From Symsagittifera roscoffensis (taxonomy: Eukaryota; Xenacoelomorpha; Acoela; Convolutidae): DNA of 64,000 nt. The notes under the pieces were generated by a model, which saw nothing but the letters and a program-made list of their open reading frames with translations, was not told the DNA's origin and ran no database searches. The DNA lies in NCBI RefSeq assembly GCF_963678635.1, contig NC_087065.1:64823374-64887373 (forward strand), read 5' to 3'. How positions within the stretch are numbered: position 1 is the first letter of the stretch; every line of letters begins with the position of its first letter. Position numbers and translations under genes: made by a program. This document shows positions 22,050 to 32,078 of this stretch, in pieces.

Positions 22050-22455
22050 ACTGTTCTTTCCAAGTTTGATTTGATTTCGATTTCAAGTTTTGACTCAAGT
22101 GAGCAATTAAATGATCAATCAGGATCTAGAAAAGAAATCACGAATGTCACACTTGTCAATTTCACCTTAACATACATCGTTAAAATTTGCTTAAAGACAG
22201 TTCAGATAAAAAGATATTTATCCTAAAATTTATTAAAATCAATTGGTCTCTAAAATATTGGAATTCGACCTAAGATTGGACAGTCCAAACTTTGGATCTA
22301 TTCCCAAGATCGTCTTTTAGTTTTTCATGGTCACTAACCCCTACTTGCCCATGATCTTAATAACCTAACACATAACATAACATAACGTAACATAACACAC
22401 ATATCACATATTACATGCAGCTTGGTCTTTGGCCTAACACCCTCTCGCACATCAC
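22050..22455 (-). other. Spacer between pol and the accessory cassette, with ATAAC repeat
   Basis: Noncoding 406 bp. On plus, 22361-22400 is an (A/C)ATAAC short tandem repeat. The corresponding relic spacer (4841-5192) has similar runs. It could hold a splice acceptor, internal promoter or ribosome-entry element for the downstream ORFs; a weak AG acceptor precedes the ORF2 ATG. No function is proven. Confidence 0.6.
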
Positions 22456-25400
22456 TCAGCCTATACTTAAGTAATATTTCTTATGTAGATACACTTGTAT
22501 GCTCGTATCAGAGAATATCACGTGTACAAGCGCGTACAATTCCCGAGGATGCAGTCTTCCTCTATTTGGATCGTACACTGGAAGCGAAAGCTCCTTCACG
22601 TCCATTTCCACAAGGAAGTCCCTCAGCCTCGTCAAAGACAAGACTAGGTTTTCTGGGTCCACGTGCTGCTTCTCTGTCGCCCTCGTTACCAAGAAGCATA
22701 AGTACTTTCCCGGTATCTGCGACACCGCCGGGGGTAAGGCTGCTACGCCCCCTATCCCTGGTCTTTGCTTCCAAAGGAATTCCACGTTTTTATATTCCCT
22801 CTTAAAATCTGCCGCTAGCGCCGTCCTAAAACTCATGTCTGCGGTGATAGCTACCGCACATGTTCTGTTTGTGAGTATGAAATCACTGTCTGTTAGTATT
22901 ATGTTACTAGAATATTCATTTGGTAAATTAAAATATGACTCAACTACCCTGCCTATGTCAGGTTTCTTAGGTTCTTCACCTGTTTCTGCTTCTAAGTTTC
23001 CTGTTTCTCTTGCTATTCTCAATTTTTTTATTATCAAGTTTTCAGTGTGGGTAAGTCCTACCCCCACTCCCCGGACAAAAATATCCATCGGCGTCCCCGT
23101 CGATCGCATACCGGGTATTAAGTCAAGATTAGAAGCTGGAATGAGAAGTTGTCCTTCCTGGGCAGCCCAGGAAGGATCATCTCGTTCGGTCTTAATGTAT
23201 TTCGCGCTTTCGCGATCTACGTCTTGAATCGTAACGCTGGTCTTTTCAGGGTCTGATGTCATTTCGTTCAGCCACTCTAAGACACGCAGGTTCGTCAGGT
23301 CTTGTTCATTTGACTGCTGTTGCTCATCGTCGAACTCCGCCTCGGGTTTCGACCAGTCGTCAACCCACTCATCGTTGTGATCATCGACTATGTCAATGTC
23401 CTGTGACACTGTTATTTCCTCTAAACCCACTACTTCCTCCACTATTTTCTTTAGATCTATCCTATCTACTACAAAGTCGTCACCGTAAGGATTGTATTTC
23501 TTTCTTAGTCTCGTCCCGTCTTTCTGACGAGTCTGCATCGTGAACGGAAGATCTGGTTCCATGTTCTTGGGAACCTCTGTCTGTTCGGAATCCTGCCAAT
23601 CTTCCTCTGCGTAGGGCAAGGTTTCATCGTCCGCTTCGATCTGTTCGTTTGGATCCAGGTCCAATGGTGTATCCGTACCTTCCTCTACGACTTCGTTTCC
23701 ATCGTTCTTCTCCCTGGTGCCTTTTTCATTGACCTCACAAGCAGGATCCATCATTAGATAATCCCCTTCTTCCATGTCTGCAGGTATACACCAGTCTTCT
23801 GTCGATGGATTGTGTGGCTTGATGTTCTCGTAGTGGGCGGCTCGGCCAGTACTCAGTCTATAAAAGCGTCCCTCTTGGTGCACCTCTGTAATCATGAAGG
23901 GTCCCCTCCACTTCTTCAGAAGCTTTTTTGTCCCTTTCGGTGGTATAACGTTCTGAAATACCCATACGTAGTCTCCCACCGAGTAAGCCTTTGCACCAGC
24001 TGCTTTCTTGTCGAATCTTTTCCTCTGCCTTGCCTGTGCCTGTTGAGTGTTTCGTCTACACAAGTCGTTCAACTCCTGTTGGCGTCTGATCACATCCCTC
24101 ACGTAGACCTGTGGGGATGTTTTCTTTCCCTCATACTCTGGGTAGAAGAATGTCAAAGGTAAAGACTTCTCGTGTCCCGTCAGCATCATGTGTGGACTGA
24201 CTCCAGTGGTGGAGTGTTGCGTGCTATTATAAGCTCCCATCACCTGTGGAAGGTATCTGTCCCAATCGGTCATGTACCTGGAACAATATACCCTCAGCAT
24301 CGACACTAACGTCCTATTCTGTCTTTCTACTAAGCCATTCGTCTGAGGGTGGTATGTCGTGGAGTGAGCCTGAGCGACTTGTGACCGTCTCATAAGCTCT
24401 TTCGTAAGCTCGCCTACGAAAGCCGTTCCATTGTCCGATTGAAACGTCATTGGACATCCGTGTCTTGCTATCCACGTATTGATCAGGTGGTCGCATGTCT
24501 CTTCCGCCGAGGCAGTTATGCAGGGCACGGCCTCTGCATACTTCGTGAAGTGATCTATCATGACCAAGACTTGGTTGTAACCGCTGTCTGTCATGCATAT
24601 CTTCTGGTGATCTATCTGCACCACCTCGTTGAATTCAGACGACTCAATTGATTGTAAAGGAAATCGCAACTTCCTAGGATCCTTGACCTGTTGGCATGAC
24701 AGACATGCTGTCACCCATTTCTCGCATGCCTTTTTCATCCCAGGCCACTCAAAGCGCTTCAGGATCCTCTGATACACTTTGTCGATCCCTTGATGGCCCA
24801 TCTGATCATGCGACCTGAATAATAGTTCTGTCTGATAGAGTTGCGGCAACACTATCGCGTTATATTTGTATAAGACCTTGTCTTCTTCTCTTCTCCTGCA
24901 AGCCACGATCCCGTCCTTGTTCAGATATAATCTCCCCTCCTTCTGCATGAAGTATTGTCTCAGGATCCTATAGCTGTCTTCTTCCAGGTCACCTTTGTCA
25001 GGTGCACCGTTTTCTATCCACCTTTTTAGGTTGCTTGTCATGCGATCATTTCTCTGCGCCCTTAGAAGGTCCGAGAGTCTGTATCTCGCCTTCAAGTACG
25101 TCTTCATGACTCTCATCTGACTGTTCAGCTCGTTGGGCTGATGTGTGTCTTCTTCCATCTTAACGCACCAAATCTTCGCCAACGGTTGTGTTTCTTGTTG
25201 AAACGGCTGAAGATCAGTCCTGACTACCTCTTTCTGCGGCAACAGGCTTATCGAACGTTTCGATACCGCTATCGTTTCTAAGTCATCCGCTGCGTTGTCA
25301 AAGACTCTTTCGCTTGGTATTAGGTAGCGATCACTGTCAGGATCCTGGTACACCTCTCTGTCCAGGTTTCTCGCCCGAGTTTCCACTAGTAGCGTGTGTA

Positions 25401-27258
25401 TCGCCAGTTCTGACAGTTCTGATCCCGAGGTCGAATCCTTGTCTGAATAGGTGTTCATTCTCGAGCTTTCTGACTTATCATCCGTCGAAGGTGTTGTGCT
25501 GGAGACTGCACGCTCCTCCAGATCATGTCCGTATTTCCTTCGCATCCATCTGAACTCCCCGGACAAAACTTTGTTCTCTAGGTCCTGTTTCTCATCAGGA
25601 ATTTTCTCGTCTATCTCGGACTCCCCGGACAAATTTCCTTGTCCCGGGTGTTGATCTTGTGATCGCTGGTTTTTCTCCTTATCCTTCTCCCCGGACAAAT
25701 AGTCTTGCAGCAGATTTTGTTTTACAACTCCACCCTCTTTATCCCGGTCTACAAAGGTGACAGTTTTCTTTTGCTTGCCGCTCTCCCGTCCTTTCTGTCC
25801 GTAAGAAGTACTGGTTAAAATCTCTTGGGGTATTGAGGATACTAGTTGCTGAACTATTGTCCTACAATCCCTCTTGTTCTCTTCGTGCTGTTGTCTGGAC
25901 GGCATGATCTTCACTTTCTCACTGACTGTTAGCGATGCCACTGCTGCTGTCCACTCGGGGTCATCTCTGGTCACTTCTCTTTCTAACAATCCACCCAGCA
26001 TCCGCATTACTTGTGGTGTGACTTGCACCGTTTTATCCAATAATGAGAGGCTGTTTATATTCATGCGAGAGAGTTCTTGCTGGACCAGGTTCGAGCGCAG
26101 CAACAAATCCAAGGGGACCGGGTCCTCCCTTGACAGGATCTTTATCTCGGCTGCTTTCTCTACAGGTAACTCAGGATGCCCCGGAATTGGATGTCCAGAC
26201 TTATCCAACCATCTCGTTAAGGGAAGCGCTTCATAAGTTTCTTTGTCCAGAAACGAGAATCCCTCCTTTACTTCCGCCTGATTGGCCTGCTTCTGCTCCA
26301 ATCTTTCATAGAACTCAGTTTTCTTGCTGAGACTGTCAGCATTCTGATGTTTATCACGCATCCTATGTTCGATTATCATATGGTAGCCATCCAATCTGAC
26401 TATCCATCTACCAATATAACTCTGATCCATCGAGTAGGTCTTCAACCAGGATAACGCTCTGTTGTCCACGCGTAACTTGAAGGGAGCGCTCCCCAAGTAT
26501 GCACGGTACTTTTCCACGAAGGTGACTACTGCAAACATTTCTGCTTTCGGTGCGCCATATTTCATCTCTGTGTCACTCAAGACCTTGCTGCCGTATGCAA
26601 TGGGACGGAGGACTGTTCTTCCGTTCCATTCTTGCTCTTGATGCAATATTCCTGAGATGGCCACCACCGATGCGTCTGTGTCAAGAACATACATGCCCTT
26701 TTCTGTAGGCATGCCCAGCACTGGCGCTTCGCACAGTTCCCGCTTTATGTTCTCGAAAGCAACTTGTGCCTCATCGTTCCATTCGAACTTTTTCCCTTTG
26801 TTGCGCATCAGCTTCTGCATCGGGTACACCTTGTCCGCGTATCCTTTTATGAATTCTCGGTAGTAATTGGCAAACCCTAGGAAGCTCATGAGCTGTGTGT
26901 CCGTTCTAGGAGCTTTCCATGTCAGCACAGCCTCTACTGCTTCTGGATCTGGCCTCACACCATGCCGGTCCACCATTCTTCCCAGGTACTTGATCGAATC
27001 CCTAAGGATTTCACATTTCGATGGTTTGCATTTCAAGCCTGCTCCTTTCATACATCCGAAGACCTCATCGAGTCGATCAATGTGATCCTCCAGGGTTGGT
27101 GTCGCTATGACTACGTCATCCACGTAGCACATCAAGAGATTCCCGTACTTTTTGGTCACTCCTGTCAAAGCCTGAGCCATCAGCCTTTGAAAGGTTGCTG
27201 TTGCATTGCACAAGCCGAAGGGCATCCTCTTCCACTGGTACAACCCCAATATTCGCAC
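22456..27258 (-). CDS. pol: Element Pol, second part: RT (C-terminal) - RNase H - integrase - macro-like module
   Basis: Continues RT after the frame break; its apparent first codon (GTG) is not a true start. RT CYVDDVV (45-48); RNase H ~188-312 with Asp193, Glu240, Asp265 and Asp307; charged linker ~325-700 with three LSGE motifs; integrase with zinc site His817/His822/Cys852/Cys855 and catalytic Asp883, Asp942, Glu978 (35 residues between the last two); GPY/F-like KWRGPF at 1116-1121. An acidic ~250-residue stretch follows. Residues ~1450-1595 then resemble a TARG1/OARD1-type macro domain: TADMSFRTALAADFKREY, GKYLCFLVTRAT, LTRLRDFL, LSLPVYDPNRGRL, VHVIFSDTSIQVY. The loop that carries the catalytic Asp in TARG1 (GCGLD) reads PNRGR here, suggesting binding or a structural role rather than hydrolysis. 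Confidence 0.93.
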   Translation of the reverse strand: MRILGLYQWKRMPFGLCNATATFQRLMAQALTGVTKKYGNLLMCYVDDVVIATPTLEDHIDRLDEVFGCMKGAGLKCKPSKCEILRDSIKYLGRMVDRHGVRPDPEAVEAVLTWKAPRTDTQLMSFLGFANYYREFIKGYADKVYPMQKLMRNKGKKFEWNDEAQVAFENIKRELCEAPVLGMPTEKGMYVLDTDASVVAISGILHQEQEWNGRTVLRPIAYGSKVLSDTEMKYGAPKAEMFAVVTFVEKYRAYLGSAPFKLRVDNRALSWLKTYSMDQSYIGRWIVRLDGYHMIIEHRMRDKHQNADSLSKKTEFYERLEQKQANQAEVKEGFSFLDKETYEALPLTRWLDKSGHPIPGHPELPVEKAAEIKILSREDPVPLDLLLRSNLVQQELSRMNINSLSLLDKTVQVTPQVMRMLGGLLEREVTRDDPEWTAAVASLTVSEKVKIMPSRQQHEENKRDCRTIVQQLVSSIPQEILTSTSYGQKGRESGKQKKTVTFVDRDKEGGVVKQNLLQDYLSGEKDKEKNQRSQDQHPGQGNLSGESEIDEKIPDEKQDLENKVLSGEFRWMRRKYGHDLEERAVSSTTPSTDDKSESSRMNTYSDKDSTSGSELSELAIHTLLVETRARNLDREVYQDPDSDRYLIPSERVFDNAADDLETIAVSKRSISLLPQKEVVRTDLQPFQQETQPLAKIWCVKMEEDTHQPNELNSQMRVMKTYLKARYRLSDLLRAQRNDRMTSNLKRWIENGAPDKGDLEEDSYRILRQYFMQKEGRLYLNKDGIVACRRREEDKVLYKYNAIVLPQLYQTELLFRSHDQMGHQGIDKVYQRILKRFEWPGMKKACEKWVTACLSCQQVKDPRKLRFPLQSIESSEFNEVVQIDHQKICMTDSGYNQVLVMIDHFTKYAEAVPCITASAEETCDHLINTWIARHGCPMTFQSDNGTAFVGELTKELMRRSQVAQAHSTTYHPQTNGLVERQNRTLVSMLRVYCSRYMTDWDRYLPQVMGAYNSTQHSTTGVSPHMMLTGHEKSLPLTFFYPEYEGKKTSPQVYVRDVIRRQQELNDLCRRNTQQAQARQRKRFDKKAAGAKAYSVGDYVWVFQNVIPPKGTKKLLKKWRGPFMITEVHQEGRFYRLSTGRAAHYENIKPHNPSTEDWCIPADMEEGDYLMMDPACEVNEKGTREKNDGNEVVEEGTDTPLDLDPNEQIEADDETLPYAEEDWQDSEQTEVPKNMEPDLPFTMQTRQKDGTRLRKKYNPYGDDFVVDRIDLKKIVEEVVGLEEITVSQDIDIVDDHNDEWVDDWSKPEAEFDDEQQQSNEQDLTNLRVLEWLNEMTSDPEKTSVTIQDVDRESAKYIKTERDDPSWAAQEGQLLIPASNLDLIPGMRSTGTPMDIFVRGVGVGLTHTENLIIKKLRIARETGNLEAETGEEPKKPDIGRVVESYFNLPNEYSSNIILTDSDFILTNRTCAVAITADMSFRTALAADFKREYKNVEFLWKQRPGIGGVAALPPAVSQIPGKYLCFLVTRATEKQHVDPENLVLSLTRLRDFLVEMDVKELSLPVYDPNRGRLHPRELYALVHVIFSDTSIQVYLHKKYYLSIG

Positions 27259-30200
27259 GCGAATCCGGTTTTCTCCCTGTCCTTCTTTCGCAGAGGAACC
27301 TGCCAGAAGGCAGAACCCAAGTCCAATGTGGTGAAGAACTTTGCATCACCAAGTTTGGATAGGCTCTCGTCTATTCGTGGTATCGGGTACGCATCTTTAA
27401 TCGTTACCGCGTTCAAGTAACGAAAGTCGCAACAAAATCTAAGCTGCCCCCCTTTCTTTTTCGCCATTACTACTCCGCAAGCCCATGGTGATTTCGAGGG
27501 TTCTATCATGTCGTATTCAAGCAACATTTCTATTTCCGCTCGGCACGCTTCCGATTTATGTGGCGTCATTCGCCTTGCGCCTTCCCTATGGGGAACGGCG
27601 CCCTCTTCTAGTTCGATTTCGTGTTCGACGAAATTACAGCAACCGATGTCCGCCTTATGTTTTGAAAATACTTCGGCGTTCCGATCTAGGAGGTCCCGCA
27701 ATTTTTCAAAATCTCCCTCACCTATTTTTCCTTTTAAATGTTCTATTTCTGGCAAAACCGGTTTGTCAGAATCTAGTTCATATGACGAGGGGCGTTCCGG
27801 AAAATTCGAGCAGCTTGATAAGCCGTCGTCCGTTTCGGATTTCATTGAAAACAATTTACGAATAGATTTTAATTCATTAATTCTCTTTAAGATTTTATCT
27901 TTATTTGCATGATAAGGACAGTCTTTCACACTATATTTCTTCAAGTTTTGTGTCTCTTCATAGTCGGTCCTCATTGGCAATGCGTAACCAAGCTTCTTTC
28001 CACGCTGGATTGAAACCGTGGTGTCCAATGTGTTCAACAACACACTGACACACAGTCCGTTTCGCGTTACCGAGAAGCTCCGGCCTAAAATCACCGAACT
28101 CTGACTATTTGGATTCGGTACTAAGCAAACCTGTTTGCTATCACTTAACGAATTTAAATTTCTCATTCTAAAAATTGCTACTACAGCTTGTCCTGGTTGT
28201 AACTTTACTTTTCTATCCAAAAAAACTGGTACCTTATTTTCATCTGTTATTATCCTATTAATTGGTCTCTTAACATACTTTCGGTCCGGGTTTCTAATCC
28301 GTATTAGACCGTTGTTCAAGTCAATCATCACGTCAAAGTTCCTGACAAAATCTCTGCCCAAGATGAATTGGTCGGCGTCGTCCAGATTCTCTACCACCAA
28401 GAAGCTCATCCAAAGGTTCCGTCCTCCCATGTGAAGGACCGTCACCGGTGTTCTTCCGGCTACGTAGATAGCTCCTCGATTTGCAGCGGCTAGTCGGAGA
28501 TTCGTAGGAATCAAGTCTTCCCGCGTGAAGCCCATTCTCTCCCAGGTTTTTATCGGCATCACACTCACCACCGCGCCTGTGTCCAGAAGCCCTGTGACTC
28601 CGATTTTTGTTCCGTTGGTGTCAAGCAGGTGTGCTGTCACATCTGCTTCATATCCAATATGTACCGCGTCTTGTTCCATCATGGCGTCATGGCCTATCCT
28701 GCGGACTTTGAGTTCCTCTTCACCTAAATAGATCTGCCCCATTTGGTCATCATCTGTTGTTATGTAAGTCCTGGTGTAGATGCTGATTCCATCCACGTTC
28801 AGCATTATTTGATACGGCCCATAGACCTCCAAGTAGCGTCCATGAAGTTTCTTCATGCGAGGGCCACCCGTCGTTAGTAGTGCTCGCACAGCTCTCGACT
28901 CAGTGCGTGGCTCCACCTGCCTCAGATAATCTGCATATGTGTCCAAATGCATTAAAGTGAACTCTGATGGTTCACTCAAATTTCTTATTACCTGGTGTCC
29001 AGCCACTGAGATTATCGACTGTATCTTCTTTCCTAGCGGCGCCATGCCGAACCTCTTACCGGAGATCACTTTAAGTTTCATATCTAAACTGCTTGGTGTT
29101 TTCGTCTCTTCGAACTCCGTTGCCTCGAAGGTATTCAGTTGCTCCTGAAGCTTTTCATTTTCCAGTTCAAGTTTCACTTTTTGTTCGATCTCTTTCGTCA
29201 CCAATTCCTGCTGTACTCTATTTAAAGCATCCTTTGCGGCTGCCTTATAATCGATCTTGAAGTCATCGGCCGCAGTTGCTGGTTCCGGTTCACGTGCTTC
29301 TTCTGTTACTGCTTGCATTTTCTTTGCCGCCAGCTCTTGAGGTTTGTCCTTCCTGCGTGCCTCTGCTTCGCTCAAAAGTCGAGCCTTGCTTGCTTTCACT
29401 CCTGACAAAGCTTCTTCATGCCTTGGATGCTTGATGTCCGCCACTGCATCCCAGAATTGCGGACAATCTGATTTAAAATGACCTTCCAAGTTGCAAAAGA
29501 AACACCTCGGGCCGAATTTCGCAATTACTCCTCTCATGAAATCCTCATGGTCCAACTCTGACGCATCTTCGTCCTCGAGGCTAAAGCCTATTGCTCTCAT
29601 GCCTTGTTTGTAAGCTGGACATGCTGACACATGATGGTCTGTTGAACTACAATTAGCACAAGAGCGTCTCTTGTCCATATCGTCCCTCGGTTTGTACCAA
29701 TTGTTCCCTTGGTTCGCTGGTCCGTTGTTAAAATTGCCATAATTGTTCTTGTAATATCCAGATCTCGAAGGAGGTTTCAACAAAAGATACTCTTTTGATT
29801 TGAGCCTCAACTCCTCCGGTGTTGGCGCATTGGTTGATAGTGGTGTGTAATGCGTTGCTAGCATCGTACGAAGTTCATCATTTTTCACACCATCGATGAA
29901 TTTTGAGGCTACGGCCAGGTTCATCCTTCGGTTTGACTCATCCGGTTGGCTGCGTCTTCTCAGCATTTCCAAATCATCGAGAAACTTGTCTATTGTTTCA
30001 TCTTCTCGTTGCCTCCGTTTCTCGAAGCGCATCATCGCCTGGTGCCCCTGCACCCCTGATCCGAAACGGTTTAACAAGATTTCGAAGATTTTCTCAGCAG
30101 TGTCACGTTGATACTGTTTCTTAGCCATGACACAGTTCAGGGCTGTCCCTTCTAAGTTGCTGGTGAGCGCGCTGCATTCCTGTCTCTCCGACAAGTCCTC

Positions 30201-32078
30201 TTCCTCGAAATGCAGCTTCATTACCTCTATCCAGGTATCAATACAGCCATCAGATTCGTCCTTGTAGCATCTTGGCTTCTTAAAGACTCTTCTGGACTTT
30301 TCACTGCGTTCATTGGTTCTAGATAACCGCGTCAGGAATGTCTCCAAAGACCTGTTCAGGGGTTCAAATGCTGTGGCCATTGCCGTAGCATCCCTTGAGT
30401 GTCCCGCCTGAGTGTCCTCACACCTTGTCGAAGGCTCTGTGTGCGGTGCATCCCTGCAATCCGAATCACCTTGAGCGTTTCCCGCTTGGCCCATGTGACT
30501 CCTCCTCGGGCTTGTATGCCCCATGTTGCCAGAATCGCTTCTCCCAGTCGCATGTGTGCTTTGCGTTGGTCGTTCGTTCGAGGTTTGTCTGTTCCCCGTT
30601 GAACTCGCTCTACTGTTCGGGCCCCATGCTGTATTACCCCTTGTGGCATAGCCTGATGAACTGCCCCTGCCTCTAGTGGATCCATTTGTCTTCCTCCTTT
30701 GATGTTCATTGAAGTTCACCCTCGGTTCCCTGCTGGGACCTCCCGAGTTCGGCTCTCCTTCTTTTGGTCCACTCTTGCTGCTTGGTCCACTCTTGCTGCT
30801 TAGTAGCCCGTCCAACCTATCCATGATAGCCTGCGTTCGCCTCTCCATCATCGCGTCTATCTTTGTGTCAAGAGACCCAAGAGACTGCTCTTGCTGAATT
30901 CTTAACTTCTCCATGTCGGCTCTTAAGCGTAACTCCCTCTGTTCCGCTTCTCTTGTCATTCGCGACAAGTTCCTCGTCATATGTTCGTCCGTTCTTTCTT
31001 TCAAGCGTTTTTCGCTTCTGTCAACTTCTTGTCTGTTGCGGTTTATTTCTTCCCGCAGACTTTCTCTTTCAATGTGAACTGCTCTTTCTAGTTCACTCAT
31101 CCTTATCGACATCTGTTCATTTTGTTCTCCTAAACTGCCCACTATGTTGTTTAAGGCTTCTTCTAGTGCTGCCCCGTTATCCACGAGTGGCGTCACTAGT
31201 GGCGGTGTAACCCTGTCGGAGCCAGGTAACTTCGTGCTTGTCGAGATCCGGGCCTTGACTCTGTGCTTCAACGTCTTTTCATTATTTATTTCAGGATCCA
31301 TTAACGCATTGCCGAGCCCTCTGGTTCTATTCTCTTCAGGTTGTGGCTCCGAACTTGTCCTAATCGCGAAGTCCTTTGACTGGCCCGGTGTGTTTGCCTC
31401 CTTACTTATCGTTGTCACTACACCAAATTTGTCCATGGTTCCAGTCTCTCTTCCGACGTGTGCCTCACTCTCCTGGATCGAACTATTGAGACTGACTTGA
31501 GATCCAAAGTCCCCTTGCTCCTCTTCATCCTCTTCCTCCTGGGACTCCCCATCGTTTCCTGCTCCTCCTCCCATGCTGAATGGAAAGATGTTTCCGAAGG
31601 TGTTCTTCATTCTTTCTGAGAATGATGATGACGTTGTTTGTTTCCCCGTTCCGCCTGCCATCATAGTGTTGTCTGTCGGAGATCTTCTAGTCGCCGTTAC
31701 TTCAGTTGAGATGTCGGACAGTTCCGACATCTCCTCTCGATCCAATGTCCCGGTGGAAGTGGCAAAATCATGGCCTTGTTGTACCGGAGTAGATTCACTC
31801 GTCAGCCTTCTGCCTCTCCCTTCCAGTCCATTTACTCCCTGGTTGTCGTTCATGGTATGGTCCGTATTGACCTCCACTTCTAATAGTTCTCTTCGCTCTT
31901 CTGAGGTCTTCTGACTTCTCGTTTCAACCATTCTGCCTGAAACCGTCCCCCTTTTGTCAGACCGGGATCGCTTGATCCAATCCACAAAAGGATCGGTCAT
32001 CGTTTTTCTTTGCTTTTCAGGTATGAATTTCCTAGAGCTATTACCTCGTTTTGGTATCCTCGACTTGTCTAAACTCAT
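27180..32078 (-). CDS. gag-pol: Element Gag - protease - RT (N-terminal part)
   Basis: 1632 residues from ATG 32078. A low-complexity acidic/Ser-rich N-terminus is followed by a strong coiled coil (~303-425), a Gly/Ser/Arg-rich linker and a Ty3-type Gag capsid core (~597-745, with FEKRRQREDETIDKFL). Two CCHC knuckles follow: C807/C810/H815/C820 and C859/C862/H867/C872. A Lys/Glu-rich coiled segment (~895-990) precedes protease: LLDTGAV (Asp1166) and FILGRDF (1238-1244). RT begins ~1470 with PHREGARRMTPH, SPWACGVVMAKKKGG, CCDFRYLN and FFTTLDLGSAFWQV (Asp1586). The frame leaves RT after ~1609 at the two-base change and stops at 27180. Gag and Pol share one frame with no stop between them. The long N-terminal extension with coiled coil is unusual and may serve particle assembly. 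Confidence 0.95.
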   Translation of the reverse strand: MSLDKSRIPKRGNSSRKFIPEKQRKTMTDPFVDWIKRSRSDKRGTVSGRMVETRSQKTSEERRELLEVEVNTDHTMNDNQGVNGLEGRGRRLTSESTPVQQGHDFATSTGTLDREEMSELSDISTEVTATRRSPTDNTMMAGGTGKQTTSSSFSERMKNTFGNIFPFSMGGGAGNDGESQEEEDEEEQGDFGSQVSLNSSIQESEAHVGRETGTMDKFGVVTTISKEANTPGQSKDFAIRTSSEPQPEENRTRGLGNALMDPEINNEKTLKHRVKARISTSTKLPGSDRVTPPLVTPLVDNGAALEEALNNIVGSLGEQNEQMSIRMSELERAVHIERESLREEINRNRQEVDRSEKRLKERTDEHMTRNLSRMTREAEQRELRLRADMEKLRIQQEQSLGSLDTKIDAMMERRTQAIMDRLDGLLSSKSGPSSKSGPKEGEPNSGGPSREPRVNFNEHQRRKTNGSTRGRGSSSGYATRGNTAWGPNSRASSTGNRQTSNERPTQSTHATGRSDSGNMGHTSPRRSHMGQAGNAQGDSDCRDAPHTEPSTRCEDTQAGHSRDATAMATAFEPLNRSLETFLTRLSRTNERSEKSRRVFKKPRCYKDESDGCIDTWIEVMKLHFEEEDLSERQECSALTSNLEGTALNCVMAKKQYQRDTAEKIFEILLNRFGSGVQGHQAMMRFEKRRQREDETIDKFLDDLEMLRRRSQPDESNRRMNLAVASKFIDGVKNDELRTMLATHYTPLSTNAPTPEELRLKSKEYLLLKPPSRSGYYKNNYGNFNNGPANQGNNWYKPRDDMDKRRSCANCSSTDHHVSACPAYKQGMRAIGFSLEDEDASELDHEDFMRGVIAKFGPRCFFCNLEGHFKSDCPQFWDAVADIKHPRHEEALSGVKASKARLLSEAEARRKDKPQELAAKKMQAVTEEAREPEPATAADDFKIDYKAAAKDALNRVQQELVTKEIEQKVKLELENEKLQEQLNTFEATEFEETKTPSSLDMKLKVISGKRFGMAPLGKKIQSIISVAGHQVIRNLSEPSEFTLMHLDTYADYLRQVEPRTESRAVRALLTTGGPRMKKLHGRYLEVYGPYQIMLNVDGISIYTRTYITTDDDQMGQIYLGEEELKVRRIGHDAMMEQDAVHIGYEADVTAHLLDTNGTKIGVTGLLDTGAVVSVMPIKTWERMGFTREDLIPTNLRLAAANRGAIYVAGRTPVTVLHMGGRNLWMSFLVVENLDDADQFILGRDFVRNFDVMIDLNNGLIRIRNPDRKYVKRPINRIITDENKVPVFLDRKVKLQPGQAVVAIFRMRNLNSLSDSKQVCLVPNPNSQSSVILGRSFSVTRNGLCVSVLLNTLDTTVSIQRGKKLGYALPMRTDYEETQNLKKYSVKDCPYHANKDKILKRINELKSIRKLFSMKSETDDGLSSCSNFPERPSSYELDSDKPVLPEIEHLKGKIGEGDFEKLRDLLDRNAEVFSKHKADIGCCNFVEHEIELEEGAVPHREGARRMTPHKSEACRAEIEMLLEYDMIEPSKSPWACGVVMAKKKGGQLRFCCDFRYLNAVTIKDAYPIPRIDESLSKLGDAKFFTTLDLGSAFWQVPLRKKDREKTGFACEYWGCTSGRGCPSACAMQQQPFKG
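27245..27258 (-). other. Frame break inside reverse transcriptase
   Basis: Between the RT palm strand TGFACE and GLYQWKRMP the two open frames meet with a two-base offset. The sibling relic (9790-9830) reads through the same point in one frame, so the young copy carries two additional bases (TA/AT within a short AT run). No slippery heptamer or obvious pseudoknot is visible. The likely explanations are an inactivating indel or a base-calling error; programmed recoding is less likely because the break falls inside the enzyme core. Confidence 0.85.

Noticed and set aside
27247-27258. Separate gene start for the second Pol frame at the GTG codon
   Set aside because: It lies inside the RT domain and is just the first non-AUG codon after a frame break, not an initiation site.
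27116-32078. Plus-strand frames across gag-pol and the cassette
   Set aside because: Antisense shadows without domains or conserved starts.
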